Positions 40,834 to 50,135 of a stretch of DNA of 64,000 nt are shown in pieces. The notes under the pieces are model-generated. The model was given only the letters and a program-made list of their open reading frames with translations. It made no database searches and was not told where the DNA came from. Source of the DNA: Rhodoferax ferrireducens T118 (GTDB lineage: Bacteria; Pseudomonadota; Gammaproteobacteria; Burkholderiales; Burkholderiaceae_C); assembly GCF_000013605.1 (NCBI RefSeq), contig NC_007901.1, positions 124,001 through 188,000 of the forward strand. Direction: 5' to 3'. Position 1 is the first letter of the stretch; each line of letters begins with the position of its first letter. The position numbers were made by a program, and so were the translations under genes.

Positions 40834-42557
40834 GATGCTGATACCCCCATTTGAAGCGCTGCAAACCCCAGAGGAATCACACCGGATGAAACCAGCGTGC
40901 GCAGGGTATCCGTGCGGGCAATGTGTTTCACACCCGGTACGTCCAAGATTGATGAGAAACCGTTAGGGGACGTGATCGCCGTGAGCAAATTTTTGCGAAC
41001 AAGATCGTCATCGGGTATCAGCAAGGTCTCGTGCAGCATGACGCGCCCCCGGTACCCCGTGTTGTTGCATGCCTTGCATTTTCCTGGCTCCAGCAAACCA
41101 GTGGCTTCATCGCTGATGCCCAAATCCGCCGCGGTCTGTGCATGAAGCGAACGATATTCAGGTGTGGCGGGGCGCGCGCAAAGGCACAGCTTCTTGATCA
41201 GGCGCTGGGCAATAATCGCCTTGAGATAGCTGCCCAGGATGTAGAGCATGTCATCGCGGTTTGCTTCGCCCACTTTATTGGCAAGCCGCTCGAACGTCTG
41301 TACCGCGTCATTGGCGTGAATGGTAGAGATCACCAGGTGGCCCGATTCAGCCAGGCGCAATGCGGCAATTGTCGAGTTCTCGTCGCGCATTTCGCCAAAT
41401 ACGAGCACATCCGGGTCCTGACGCAATAGTGATCTCTCCATATCCGTAGCTTGCTCGCCCAAAAACTGATTGAGCTGGATCTGCCTGAGAAACGCCAACT
41501 GATATTCCACAGGGTCTTCAACCGTCATGACGTTGAGTCGGTCCCTGTCGAGTTCTTGCAACAACGCATATAACGTGGTGGACTTCCCCATTCCAGTCGC
41601 GCCGGAAATCAAAATGAACCCACCCGTCTTTGAATCAACACGGGTCAGCTTCTTGAGGTGCGCAATCAGTTCAGGCTGCTGCGGAAACAAGATGTTCAAA
41701 GACTTGATGGAGTCCGAGCTGAGCAGTCGAAGTGCAATCGTCTCACCCCCTGCGATGGGTTGCGAGGAGACCCGGATGTCAAGTTTTTGGTGGCGCGAAT
41801 CAAGACTGATGCGCCCGTCCTGGGGACGCTGGGTAGATGATGCGTCCATGCCCGCTTCCGTTTTGATGCGCACGATGATGGCGGCCATCAATTTGGACGG
41901 CAGCATGTACATCTGGCTCATATCGCCATCTATGCGGTAGGAAATCCACGAGTGGACGTCGTCCTTGCGGTCTAGATGGATATCGGAGGCATCCCGTTGA
42001 GATGCCTCCCCGATCATGTGCCCCATGAACGCTTTGAGCACATAGCCCGATGGGTCGTGCTGCAAGCGTCTGATCCAGATGTCGAGGGAAGAATCCTGCT
42101 TTTCATGCATCGAAAGCGCCGAAGCTATGGCCTGGTGATCAGCTGCAACGACTTTCAGGTACTTGGCCGACACATGGCATGCATCCAGAATGCGCTGCTT
42201 TTCCCGATCACTCAGACGCTGCCTAGACTGAATGACCAACGTTTCTCCATCCATGCGAATGGGGTGCACGCGATAGCGCATACAGGTGACGGATGACAGC
42301 AAGACCTCAAAAATGCCAGTCGTGGAGCCGGCTGTCATCAATACCGCATTTTCGATGGCGGCGCGATCGGCAAAACGCAACTCGTGCAGAATTTCGCCGA
42401 TTGGCGTAATTCTTCCGGAGTTTCGCCATACCCGTTGTTGTTTTAGCGCAATCTCCAATTGATGGCGCGTAATGACCCCGTCCCGGATCAAAATCTCCCC
42501 CGTGCGCAATGGCACAGCCAGCGCTGGCGTTTCGACAATATGCAGGGCGTTGCTCAT
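40830..42557 (-). CDS. Type II/IV pilus assembly ATPase (GspE/PilQ family)
   Basis: The 575-residue protein has an N-terminal MshEN-like domain, a Walker A GATGMGKST (319-327), an Asp box, Walker B in DPDVLVFGEMRD (381-392) and a His box STIHAND (411-417). The C-terminal domain has four cysteines (CLC near 460 and CKAC) for a zinc knuckle, typical of GspE-like ATPases. It powers pilus extension at the cytoplasmic face. No PilT-type retraction ATPase is present, as usual for type IVb thin pili. Confidence 0.9.
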   Translation of the reverse strand: MSNALHIVETPALAVPLRTGEILIRDGVITRHQLEIALKQQRVWRNSGRITPIGEILHELRFADRAAIENAVLMTAGSTTGIFEVLLSSVTCMRYRVHPIRMDGETLVIQSRQRLSDREKQRILDACHVSAKYLKVVAADHQAIASALSMHEKQDSSLDIWIRRLQHDPSGYVLKAFMGHMIGEASQRDASDIHLDRKDDVHSWISYRIDGDMSQMYMLPSKLMAAIIVRIKTEAGMDASSTQRPQDGRISLDSRHQKLDIRVSSQPIAGGETIALRLLSSDSIKSLNILFPQQPELIAHLKKLTRVDSKTGGFILISGATGMGKSTTLYALLQELDRDRLNVMTVEDPVEYQLAFLRQIQLNQFLGEQATDMERSLLRQDPDVLVFGEMRDENSTIAALRLAESGHLVISTIHANDAVQTFERLANKVGEANRDDMLYILGSYLKAIIAQRLIKKLCLCARPATPEYRSLHAQTAADLGISDEATGLLEPGKCKACNNTGYRGRVMLHETLLIPDDDLVRKNLLTAITSPNGFSSILDVPGVKHIARTDTLRTLVSSGVIPLGFAALQMGVSAS

Positions 42558-43258
42558 CGCGCGAACTGAGGTGCATGCGGCTGCATCGGATCTGAGCTTG
42601 GCGCAGCACCAGTGGAGCTGCCCGTCGCTGTGTCCGGTGCGGCGCGACTGGCAAATGCCGTGTCGGGTAGCTCGGTCACTTTGCGCTCGGCCCGCAAGGT
42701 GGGCGACGCCTCTACGCCGCCGTAGAACAACGGCACTCGATTACTGCCTTCGAACAACATCACAGTATCCCCGCGAAACTTCGCACGTACAGCCATCCCC
42801 ATCACAAACGTGTCTTCACCATCAGTCACCATCAGGGACATGCCTGGTGCTGTTTTGACTTCGGCGGGTCCGCTCTGGACCTGTTGGGGCGCTCCGCCAC
42901 CTGAATACACACCGGGAAATTGCCCTGCGCCAGCGTACTGACCGGCACCTGCCGAACCTTTGGGAGACGTAGCGCCTGGGCGTTGACGCATCATTGCGGA
43001 ATTGCCGACAATGGCCGACACATACCAAGTGCTCTGCAAATCAACCGCTTCTTCCACCGGAGCAACCTGCTTCTTTCCAAAGGTGGTACTTGGCTGATCA
43101 ACTGGCATTGGTGACGGACCGCCTGGGGGCATTGGCGTTAGCGACTGCGCCCCTGTTTTTGTACCGCGCGGCGTTGGCGCCATCAAGGGGTTGGGGACAT
43201 CCGCCATGGCGGGAAGTGCTGCCATCAGCGCTAGGGCGAGCACGGCACGATTAATCAT
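42554..43258 (-). CDS. PilP-like periplasmic pilus assembly protein
   Basis: The 234-residue protein has an N-terminal signal peptide (MINRAVLALALMAALPAMA) and a Pro/Gly/Ser-rich low-complexity middle, with a conserved-looking short domain (GEDTFVMGMAVRAKFRGDTV). It resembles PilP of R64-type pili, which works with the secretin. The start at 43258 follows GGAGAGAACAAC and overlaps the secretin stop by eight bases. Confidence 0.65.
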   Translation of the reverse strand: MINRAVLALALMAALPAMADVPNPLMAPTPRGTKTGAQSLTPMPPGGPSPMPVDQPSTTFGKKQVAPVEEAVDLQSTWYVSAIVGNSAMMRQRPGATSPKGSAGAGQYAGAGQFPGVYSGGGAPQQVQSGPAEVKTAPGMSLMVTDGEDTFVMGMAVRAKFRGDTVMLFEGSNRVPLFYGGVEASPTLRAERKVTELPDTAFASRAAPDTATGSSTGAAPSSDPMQPHAPQFAR

Positions 43259-45230
43259 TGTTGTTCTCTCCACTCTGTGGCTGCTTGAGATTGACTTCAG
43301 CTACCAAATGGTCGCCTGACTTTACCTGTACGACCAGACTTCCATCCTTGTTCGAGGCTGTTTGCACGGCCGATATCGCCTCGCCGGCAATGGGAGCCCG
43401 TGCACGCGGCGCTGGTTGCGCCTGCTCTTGAGGTTGTTGGGCCGCCTGTCCTACGGAAACTGCCATCTCGCGTTGGCCATGGACCGGATCAGTCACGGTT
43501 AGGTTGCCGGTCTGCACGCTCACCGCCGGACTCACGTCGGCAACCCTGGTTTGGGATGGATTCGCTTTCGGTGGAGTCCTGTCTTTATTGACCGGCGCGG
43601 GTTCGGCAATGGCCTGGGCAGCTATTTCCACCGGTGGGGCATTCGGTTCAACCCTGGCTTTGACAGGATTGATCAAATTGGCCGGCAGGATCGCAGGTCG
43701 TATCGGCGCTGGCCGCACGGCCTGGAGCTCCACCAACTGTACGGGCACTTTCACGTCGGCCACAGCGCGGACCTGGCTTTGCTCGAACATCTTCCGAGCC
43801 AATTTTTCGGCTTCCCTTTGCGGATTTGAAAATCGCACGATTTTTGGCTTCATGACCATAACCAGTTCAGTGCGCGCCACTTTTTTATTTGAACTTGTTG
43901 GCACCAGCATTTGCCCCTTTTCACCCGGCAAGCCCGAGTAGTCCGATGACTCGCTGCTGTTGTTCACGCCGCCCAGGAGCACCACATCGCCTGGGCGTGC
44001 ACGTATCGCAGTGGTCAATTCGCGTGAGGTGGTCTGTGGCAGCTGCAATGACGTTCCAAGTGCCTCAAATGAGTTGAAGCGGATGAGTTCGGACAGGGAG
44101 ATGCGAATCCGCGCGTAGACGGTGCCATCCGATACATCGCCCGTCAGAGACAGGTCCAGCCCGGAGACAGCGGTGTCGGTACTGACTGTGGTTTGATTGA
44201 TCGTGGTACTGGAATTGGTGCCGACCTGGGAAACGTACTTGGTGGTCGAACCTGCCTTAAACCCGCCTTTTGATCCCGACATGATTGCAATCTTCGGCTG
44301 GGCAATGGTTTTGACATTACCTTGCGTCTGCAAGAATGAGAAAAACGCGTCAAGGTCAAATCGCGACCCCTTGTAGATCGCCGAGAAGCCCATGCCTCCC
44401 GAGTCTGCGACTGTGCTCCCCCCGACAGCGCCAAGAGCGCCCAGAGAGCCCCCCGGGCCGATGGCCATTGCCAGTTTGTTCCACTTGATTCCTGTTTGAG
44501 CGCCATCGGTCAGATTGACTTCGTAAATATAGGTATCGAAGACGATGAGGCTGCGCGTCTCTCTCACATTTTCGAGAAATCTGTCAATCCCTCGCATGGC
44601 CGACCGGTTGGCGCGAAACGTCAGAGACCTGCCCTGGCGGTCCAAATATGCGTCCGATGCACCGAGTTTCACGATGGTATTGGCCATACCCGCAAAAACA
44701 TCTTCATTGACGATGGGCGGCAGGGAAACCACGAACTGTTCGTCAGGGTAGATATTGAGCGTACCTTGGGAGTACCGATAGTAAAAACCCGCAGAATTGG
44801 ATAGCTTTTCCACCACGTCGGGCAGGTTGCCACTGAGGTTGTAAGCGGTGACTGTTCCATTGACCGTTGAATTCTGGTTCGCTGCGTTCATCATCGACAA
44901 ACTAACGGGCGTGTCTTTTATCAGCAGCCGCAATGCATCCAGAATCGCGGTATCCGTCAACGACAACGACTTGATCATCTTGTCAGGCAGGCGGTCGCCC
45001 CCGCTTTGCACCGGACGGTAGATGAACGCGTCTTCAAATTCAGTGTCTAGGTCAATGACGCTGCTGGGATCAGAGTTGCCTATGGTTCCCGCAGGCGCGG
45101 CGCCGAGGGCACCATGCATGGACGCGCCATCCTCCGCGATGACCCTTGTAGGAGATGAACACCCACCTAGCGTAAGAGACACCGCCAATGACACGGCACA
45201 CAAAGCATATCGAGTGAGATCATTTTTCAT
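43251..45230 (-). CDS. PilN-type lipoprotein secretin, copy 1 (long)
   Basis: The 659-residue protein has a lipoprotein signal (lipobox LTLGGC), two N-domains (about 90-240), and a secretin core of about 250 residues with RELTTAIRARPGDVVLLGGV and a TELVMVMKPKIVRF end. The C-terminal 150 residues form a Pro/Gln/Ala-rich tail not typical of PilN. It would form the outer-membrane ring through which the pilus passes. It overlaps the second secretin gene by 11 bases. Confidence 0.8.
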   Translation of the reverse strand: MKNDLTRYALCAVSLAVSLTLGGCSSPTRVIAEDGASMHGALGAAPAGTIGNSDPSSVIDLDTEFEDAFIYRPVQSGGDRLPDKMIKSLSLTDTAILDALRLLIKDTPVSLSMMNAANQNSTVNGTVTAYNLSGNLPDVVEKLSNSAGFYYRYSQGTLNIYPDEQFVVSLPPIVNEDVFAGMANTIVKLGASDAYLDRQGRSLTFRANRSAMRGIDRFLENVRETRSLIVFDTYIYEVNLTDGAQTGIKWNKLAMAIGPGGSLGALGAVGGSTVADSGGMGFSAIYKGSRFDLDAFFSFLQTQGNVKTIAQPKIAIMSGSKGGFKAGSTTKYVSQVGTNSSTTINQTTVSTDTAVSGLDLSLTGDVSDGTVYARIRISLSELIRFNSFEALGTSLQLPQTTSRELTTAIRARPGDVVLLGGVNNSSESSDYSGLPGEKGQMLVPTSSNKKVARTELVMVMKPKIVRFSNPQREAEKLARKMFEQSQVRAVADVKVPVQLVELQAVRPAPIRPAILPANLINPVKARVEPNAPPVEIAAQAIAEPAPVNKDRTPPKANPSQTRVADVSPAVSVQTGNLTVTDPVHGQREMAVSVGQAAQQPQEQAQPAPRARAPIAGEAISAVQTASNKDGSLVVQVKSGDHLVAEVNLKQPQSGENNND

Positions 45231-46647
45231 TTTGATAGGCCTGAAGGTCAGCATTGGTCTTGGAATTCACGCCTTCGTTAATGAAGGAGTAAACATTGGG
45301 GGAAAAAACCAACACAAGTTCTGTTCTCTGTTCGGTTTCATACATGCTATTTGGCAAGGTCATCGAGTTCTTCTCGCGAGCGTCTTTTACGGTGCGGCTA
45401 TCGTCGGTTCTGCTGATGTTTATCCCCGCCAGCAAGAGAGAGTTGCCTGGACGAATCCGCGCAAGGGTCGATAGTTCGCGATTTGCGTTTTGGGGCAATT
45501 GCAGGGAGATACCGTTGGCGCTGAAGGAGTTGAACCTGAGCAAGTCGTTGAGTTTCATCTGGATGTCGGTATAGACCGTCTCGCCATCCAGATTGCCAAC
45601 CACCGTCAACTCGATTCCCGACAACGCCTGCGCGGTAGTCACTGTGGTCTTGTTCACTCCCGAACTCGAATCGGTTCCGACTTGCTTGGCGTACACCGTG
45701 GTGTTGCCGATCCGAAAGGTGCTTTTGCCACCGCTGATCATTGCCATTTTCGGTTGCGAAATAGCGTGAATCTTTCCCTGGGCCGACAGAAAACTCGAAA
45801 GCACATCAATCGGCAACTCGCCGCGCCCGAAGGTCGAACTGAAGCCGGCTCCCAATTTGGCATCACTGGATGCGGCCTGGCGTTTAACCCCTCTTTTGGA
45901 AGCGATTTCCTCGTCGAGCTTTTCCCACCGAATACCGTTCTTGTGGTCCCCATCGAGTTCGACCTGCCAGACGTACACATCGTAAGAAATCATTTTCTTG
46001 TTGTCACGAATGTGCTTGAGGTAGCCATCTATCTTCTCTGAGGCCTCCCTGTTGGCGCTGTAGGTCACCAGGTGTGATGTCCGATCGACAAACACGTCAA
46101 TCGCACCCATGGATTGCAGCATGGGGGGCATGCTTTCGTACACGTCGTCAATGGGGGGAATCGTGGCGATGTACTGGCGGTCAGGCGCTATGTGCAGTGT
46201 CCCTCCCTTGTAATGCCAGTAGAACCCGACCGAATTGGCAAAATCGTCAAGAATCTGCTCTAGATCACCCGTGATGTTGGACGCTGACACATGGCGGCGC
46301 ATAACTTTGCTGTTGACGCCGGAAATTGAAAACGAAATATTCTTTCCATCAAGCAGGGTGCGCATCAGCTCATAGACCCGACTGCTCAATATGGTTACGT
46401 TCTCTATGTTGATCCGTGGCATAGGATCACTGCTCTGCAGTGGCTGCGCGATGAACAGCTCCTCTTTGCCAATGTTCCTGGTTCTGTCGGGGGAGCGGTC
46501 GACGACGGAGATTTCCGGTGCGGGCGCTATAGGACCCGATGCGCCGACGTTGCCTGTGGTGTCTCCTGTTGCCTCTGGAAGCTGAGCACAGCCCGCCATG
46601 AAGGCGCTGCTCGCCACCAACAGCGCAACGGTCAATTGCCTATGCAT
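45220..46647 (-). CDS. PilN-type lipoprotein secretin, copy 2
   Basis: The 475-residue protein has a lipobox (FMAGC) and a layout parallel to copy 1: N-domains, MRTLLDGKNISFSISG, then the secretin core with REL.TLARIRPGNSLLLAGI and TELVLVFSPNVY. Two adjacent secretins in one pilus operon are unusual. They may form alternative or mixed rings. It is the first gene of the pilus operon, behind a 560-base gene-free region. Confidence 0.8.
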   Translation of the reverse strand: MHRQLTVALLVASSAFMAGCAQLPEATGDTTGNVGASGPIAPAPEISVVDRSPDRTRNIGKEELFIAQPLQSSDPMPRINIENVTILSSRVYELMRTLLDGKNISFSISGVNSKVMRRHVSASNITGDLEQILDDFANSVGFYWHYKGGTLHIAPDRQYIATIPPIDDVYESMPPMLQSMGAIDVFVDRTSHLVTYSANREASEKIDGYLKHIRDNKKMISYDVYVWQVELDGDHKNGIRWEKLDEEIASKRGVKRQAASSDAKLGAGFSSTFGRGELPIDVLSSFLSAQGKIHAISQPKMAMISGGKSTFRIGNTTVYAKQVGTDSSSGVNKTTVTTAQALSGIELTVVGNLDGETVYTDIQMKLNDLLRFNSFSANGISLQLPQNANRELSTLARIRPGNSLLLAGINISRTDDSRTVKDAREKNSMTLPNSMYETEQRTELVLVFSPNVYSFINEGVNSKTNADLQAYQNEK

Positions 46648-47207
46648 TGACCGCCGCCCAGGTTTGTAGAAGTATCCAGTTCATCATTCTTGATGGCATA
46701 ACGCCACTTTTTTTCCGAGAAGGAGACTCTCGATGAGTCCAGCGAGCAACTTTGTGGATTGCTCCGTTTTAAGCTTTTGAGTGCTATTTCTGGCGCTCTG
46801 CCTATTTCACTTTCGACCTCGTTTCACATTTGTGTTCTATTTTGATTCATTCGCGTGTGAATACGACGCGGTTTTGCGAGAGGTCTGCTTTAGAGCGAGT
46901 TTTTGGCTAGTTTGTTTGGGTGTTTTTGGCGAAAGGGCGGCTATGACCGTCCCGAAAGCTGCGGTTCCGCCCAATTGGCGGCCAAAAGATGGTTCAAAGT
47001 GGCTAGGTACAGACGCGCGCAGGATTGTTGCCGGTCAGGACTGCAAAGACATGTGCAATATCGTTGGATTGCAGGTTTTCAGATCGCGCACCAAAGGCCG
47101 CTGCCGGACGCAGGCAAGTCCGGAGCAATGGTGTTTGCGTCGACGCAGGAATGCGAACAGACCTAACAGGTCCGTGGCTCTTGGCGCCCCTTAATTAGCC
47201 GTAATGG
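46648..47207 (-). promoter_or_regulatory. Gene-free region upstream of the pilus operon
   Basis: In this 560-base stretch the only notable frame (46781-47194, plus) has poor codon use and no binding site, so I do not call it. Toward the operon are a CGAGA..TCTCG hairpin (46717-46733) and an A/T-rich segment (46820-46960 reads poor in GC). Right after the response regulator stop, AGCC-ATTAC-GGCT can form a weak hairpin. The promoter for the pilus operon is expected here but not identified. Confidence 0.45.
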
Positions 47208-48194
47208 CTAAATGCGCTGGCTCTGGCGCTGTTGCCATGCCGTGTAGCACGCCTCTGGCAGAGGTGCCCCACCAACAGTCAGGTCGAAAACAGCCCCGAA
47301 AAGAATTTCGTTGATGCTGGGAATACGAATCTGAAATGAATTAGCGACGGCAGATGGAGTGTCTGCAATGCCCAGTGCGGAGTTGATGCGCGCATTGGTC
47401 AGGGAGTGCGCCGCGCGCACACTCTGCGCGTCTTCACTGGTTCCACCCGACTTGATGACCAGATCGGCCGCAGCGTCGAGGGTGGCGGTGGTTTCCAATT
47501 GCAGCCATTTGACCTCGCCTGCGTAGCCAAGCGCCATGACCCCGAATGGGTCTCCGATCACAATATGTTCACAGTTGTCATCAACAAATTTGAACAGGGC
47601 TTGTGTGATTTCTGGATAGCCCAAAATTAATGTTTGCTCGGGCTTCATCGACATGTTCCACGCGTTCCATTGCAGGCTGCTGTTTTCGGTGTAATTATTG
47701 AGCATGAGTTTCACTGTCGAAACAATCAGCGCCAGTATCTTTGAATTCTGTTTGGCGACGTAATAGTCAATTAAGCGTTCATTGAACGCCCGACATACCT
47801 GTGCCTCGTCGGCGACGCCCGTCAGCAAGACTTTAGGGCCACGCCAGTCCTTGATTTTCTCCAAAGCGTCAAGCCCGCTGTGATTGGGCATGTGATAGTC
47901 CATCAAGACCACTTTTGGCAACGCGTAGCGCTCTGGAAATGCGTTCCAGAAACGCAGCACTTCGATGGCCACGGAGCCGCCTTTTCTGCAGCGTTCAATG
48001 GCGCCCCGTTGATAGGCGTCCATATCCTCGATCACCGTCATCATGGCCGACATGTGCGAAACAAATTCAGAGGTATCCGCGAATGTCTGAATGTTCCACT
48101 GCGACGGGAAAATGGTCTTTACAGCCGCCAAGTAATTCTCATCATCGTCAACGAAGATGATGGACCCGGGGTGACGCTCAAGCGGAAATGACAT
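47208..48194 (-). CDS. Response regulator with unrecognised C-terminal domain
   Basis: The 328-residue protein has a receiver domain: acidic pocket FVDDDE (14-19), phospho-acceptor Asp99 in LMDYHMP, Thr125 and Lys148. About 25 extra residues (45-70) sit between the early strands and the Asp. The C-terminal 170 residues contain no helix-turn-helix; ARINSALGIADTPSA and SINEILFGAVFDL look like a non-DNA-binding output domain. It may act by protein contact, next to the pilus operon. The start at 48194 follows GTGAGGCAATCC. Confidence 0.8.
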   Translation of the reverse strand: MSFPLERHPGSIIFVDDDENYLAAVKTIFPSQWNIQTFADTSEFVSHMSAMMTVIEDMDAYQRGAIERCRKGGSVAIEVLRFWNAFPERYALPKVVLMDYHMPNHSGLDALEKIKDWRGPKVLLTGVADEAQVCRAFNERLIDYYVAKQNSKILALIVSTVKLMLNNYTENSSLQWNAWNMSMKPEQTLILGYPEITQALFKFVDDNCEHIVIGDPFGVMALGYAGEVKWLQLETTATLDAAADLVIKSGGTSEDAQSVRAAHSLTNARINSALGIADTPSAVANSFQIRIPSINEILFGAVFDLTVGGAPLPEACYTAWQQRQSQRI

Positions 48195-48312
48195 GGATTG
48201 CCTCACAATTTCACTAATGTGTTACGGAATTAGACCACATGGCGCCGCCGCCGGGCCACTGGCCGCGCGGTTCGGATGGAAATGACGCCTACAAGGAATT
48301 CGAGTCGGAAAC

Positions 48313-48383
48313 GGGATTGACCAAGCGTCCTCGGATCAGAGGTTCGCTTGGTCAATCCCCCTGACCGCGCAAGGCGGCCAGGG
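48313..48383 (-). promoter_or_regulatory. Multi-hairpin leader of the response regulator
   Basis: A perfect 15-bp stem, GGGATTGACCAAGCG (48313-48327) with 48345-48359, holds an inner CCTC..GAGG hairpin, and is followed by CCCTG-CCGC..GCGG-CAGGG (48359-48383). It matches the paired long/short hairpins of the leaders at 6252-6313 and 11021-11083; the central pairs change on both arms (CC/GG to GA/TC). The rest of the 327-base gap 48195-48521 holds nothing else I can support. Confidence 0.6.
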
Positions 48384-48521
48384 GAATTGTGTCTTGCCAC
48401 TTTATTCAGTGGCTTCATGTTTTGAGGGCTATTTGGACAATCAGGCAATAGCCCAGATGCCGCGCTCAACGGACCGGAAATGTTCGGTACCGGTGTTGAG
48501 CGTTTGCCATGGTTCAAATCC

Positions 48522-49319
48522 TCATGCTTCTTCTTCCACCTCAGCCGCATAACCCATGCGTGCCCAAGCGATGGGATCGATAGGCAACGGGTTGGTGCGC
48601 ATCGTCTGCAGGTTCACAAACGCCCCATGGACATCCGTTTCCCCGTAGCGAAACAGCTTCCACAGCAAATTCATGGCTGTATCTGCAATGGTCCGATTCG
48701 TGAACAGGTCTTGCTTGGCCAGCGCCTCAGGCAGTGAACAGCTGGGCATGTCATCGCTGGCATCAAGGCTTGCATCTACCATCTCCGGAAAGAGGTGGCC
48801 CGCGCTCGGCAACTCTACCACCCCTTCAGTTAGAACGCCAAGAATGACCTGCCCGGAATGGGCCGTATTTCCGCAATCGAGCCACCAGGCTGTTCCATTG
48901 AACCCGCTATTAGAGCTTGCTTCCCAATGGGATTTAATGGCTTGTCGGGCTTTTCGGGTATCCACACAGCCAATGTAAATTCTTGGCATGTCGTAGTTGT
49001 GACGGGCAGGCAGAACAGCCAGGCGTTCATTTTTCGCATCCCAATCCAACCCGAAAGTCTGATTGACACGGTTGACCAGCACGCTGGCCTTGAATTGCCC
49101 GACGTCGCAGGGGGCAAAAGCTTGACGGCCGATGTTGGCCGGACTCACCCGGTCATCATCAATGACCGTGACATCAAGCCCCGGAGCCCCAAGGGCTTCC
49201 AGCGCGACGCACATTTGCGCCAGACAGGCGATCACGGCCGAGCCGGTACCGCCCGCTCCGATCACCGCCACGTTGACCGGCTTTGCGAGAAACGCAGAGG
49301 GTATTTTGTAGGTGCTCAT
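48522..49319 (-). CDS. PRTRC system ThiF/E1-like protein
   Basis: The 265-residue protein is an E1-like Rossmann protein with GAGGTGS (21-27) for ATP, VIDDDRV and IGCVDTRKARQAI, as in ThiF/MoeB. In E1 enzymes this adenylates the C-terminus of a ubiquitin-like protein. It is the last gene of the PRTRC cassette and overlaps the JAMM-like gene by four bases. A CSLPEAL cysteine is a possible thioester site. Confidence 0.85.
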   Translation of the reverse strand: MSTYKIPSAFLAKPVNVAVIGAGGTGSAVIACLAQMCVALEALGAPGLDVTVIDDDRVSPANIGRQAFAPCDVGQFKASVLVNRVNQTFGLDWDAKNERLAVLPARHNYDMPRIYIGCVDTRKARQAIKSHWEASSNSGFNGTAWWLDCGNTAHSGQVILGVLTEGVVELPSAGHLFPEMVDASLDASDDMPSCSLPEALAKQDLFTNRTIADTAMNLLWKLFRYGETDVHGAFVNLQTMRTNPLPIDPIAWARMGYAAEVEEEA

Positions 49320-49945
49320 GGCAATTCTTTCAAACGTAAGAGTTTCAGAAAATCAGGCATCAGCACTCCTTCCAGACACATCCTGAAATTCCAGGTCGGA
49401 TTTTGGTGGATGGTGCCGACAACGCCGGCGATCTTGACTTCGTTGCTTGCGATGTCATCCGCGTCGTCGGTACGGCTGAAATACGCTGACATTTGGTGAT
49501 GACTGTGCAGGTCCACCACCAGGTGCTCGCCAGCGGCGAGCATGGGCCGCAGAATGCTCAGGTGCACCGGGGTAACCCCGTCGTATTCCATGGGAAGGAG
49601 CCGAAGCGACCTGTCCCCTTCATTGAAGACGATCCAGGCCGCCGTTTCGTTGGGCGCGGCGGCTCTGGCTTGATGCAGAAATTCGACAAGCAAGTTTTCC
49701 GGCACCTGGAATGGCATGCTGAGCGTGGTCTGCAGCTCGCCAAAGGGGGTCTGTGCGCGCGCCACATGGACGATCGCATGAAGCCAGGCGCGGCGGATTT
49801 CTTTGTAAAGCCCTCCTGCCGCGACGATGAGTCGGTGGCCAGGGGTCTTCAGGGGTTCAAATACCTCACTGTCGTGAGGCATGGTGATGACCGGGCAGTC
49901 TGTTGCCAGAAAGCGGTCGATCATGGATGCGTGTTGGGCATTCAT
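49316..49945 (-). CDS. PRTRC system protein A (JAMM/Mov34-type metalloprotease-like)
   Basis: The 209-residue protein has a JAMM signature, H147-S-H149 with seven residues before S157-R-T-D160, in the segment LVVDLHSHHQMSAYFSRTD. That is the zinc site used by deubiquitinating isopeptidases. It may remove a ubiquitin-like tag, with protein C as candidate partner. The start at 49945 follows AAAGGATAAAG. It overlaps the ThiF-like gene by four bases. Confidence 0.85.
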   Translation of the reverse strand: MNAQHASMIDRFLATDCPVITMPHDSEVFEPLKTPGHRLIVAAGGLYKEIRRAWLHAIVHVARAQTPFGELQTTLSMPFQVPENLLVEFLHQARAAAPNETAAWIVFNEGDRSLRLLPMEYDGVTPVHLSILRPMLAAGEHLVVDLHSHHQMSAYFSRTDDADDIASNEVKIAGVVGTIHQNPTWNFRMCLEGVLMPDFLKLLRLKELP

Positions 49946-49982
49946 CTTTATCCTTTGATTGCAAATGCAAGGTAGACGCGAC

Positions 49983-50123
49983 CCATGGGGACGTATCCCC
50001 ATGGCGGGTTTTTGATAGGCTGCACAGGGTGGTGTGCAGCGTGAGTGGCGTGGAGCCAGATTCCCTAAGCCAACTCCACGTGAGCTGGCTTAGGGAATCC
50101 CCCGGCACACCCCAAAAGGGGTG
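49983..50123 (-). promoter_or_regulatory. Multi-hairpin leader of PRTRC protein A
   Basis: Near the gene is a perfect CCATGGGG/CCCCATGG hairpin (49983-50004). Further upstream are a perfect 14-bp stem, GATTCCCTAAGCCA (50059-50072) with 50086-50099, and CACCCC-AAAA-GGGGTG (50108-50123). The long stem has one base pair changed relative to the leader at 6252 (CC..GG to CT..AG), on both arms. Confidence 0.6.
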
Positions 50124-50135
50124 GCCAGAAAATTC

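Noticed and set aside
46781-47194. 137-codon plus frame upstream of the pilus operon
   Set aside because: It has no ribosome binding site, an unusual amino-acid mix and no domain-like pattern; I treat the stretch as regulatory.
48230-48550. 106-codon minus frame upstream of the response regulator
   Set aside because: It reads across the paired hairpins of a structured leader and overlaps the end of the ThiF-like gene.
6252-50099. Leader hairpins as integron attC sites
   Set aside because: They lie close upstream of start codons, lack the conserved R'/R'' core triplets, and no integron integrase is present.
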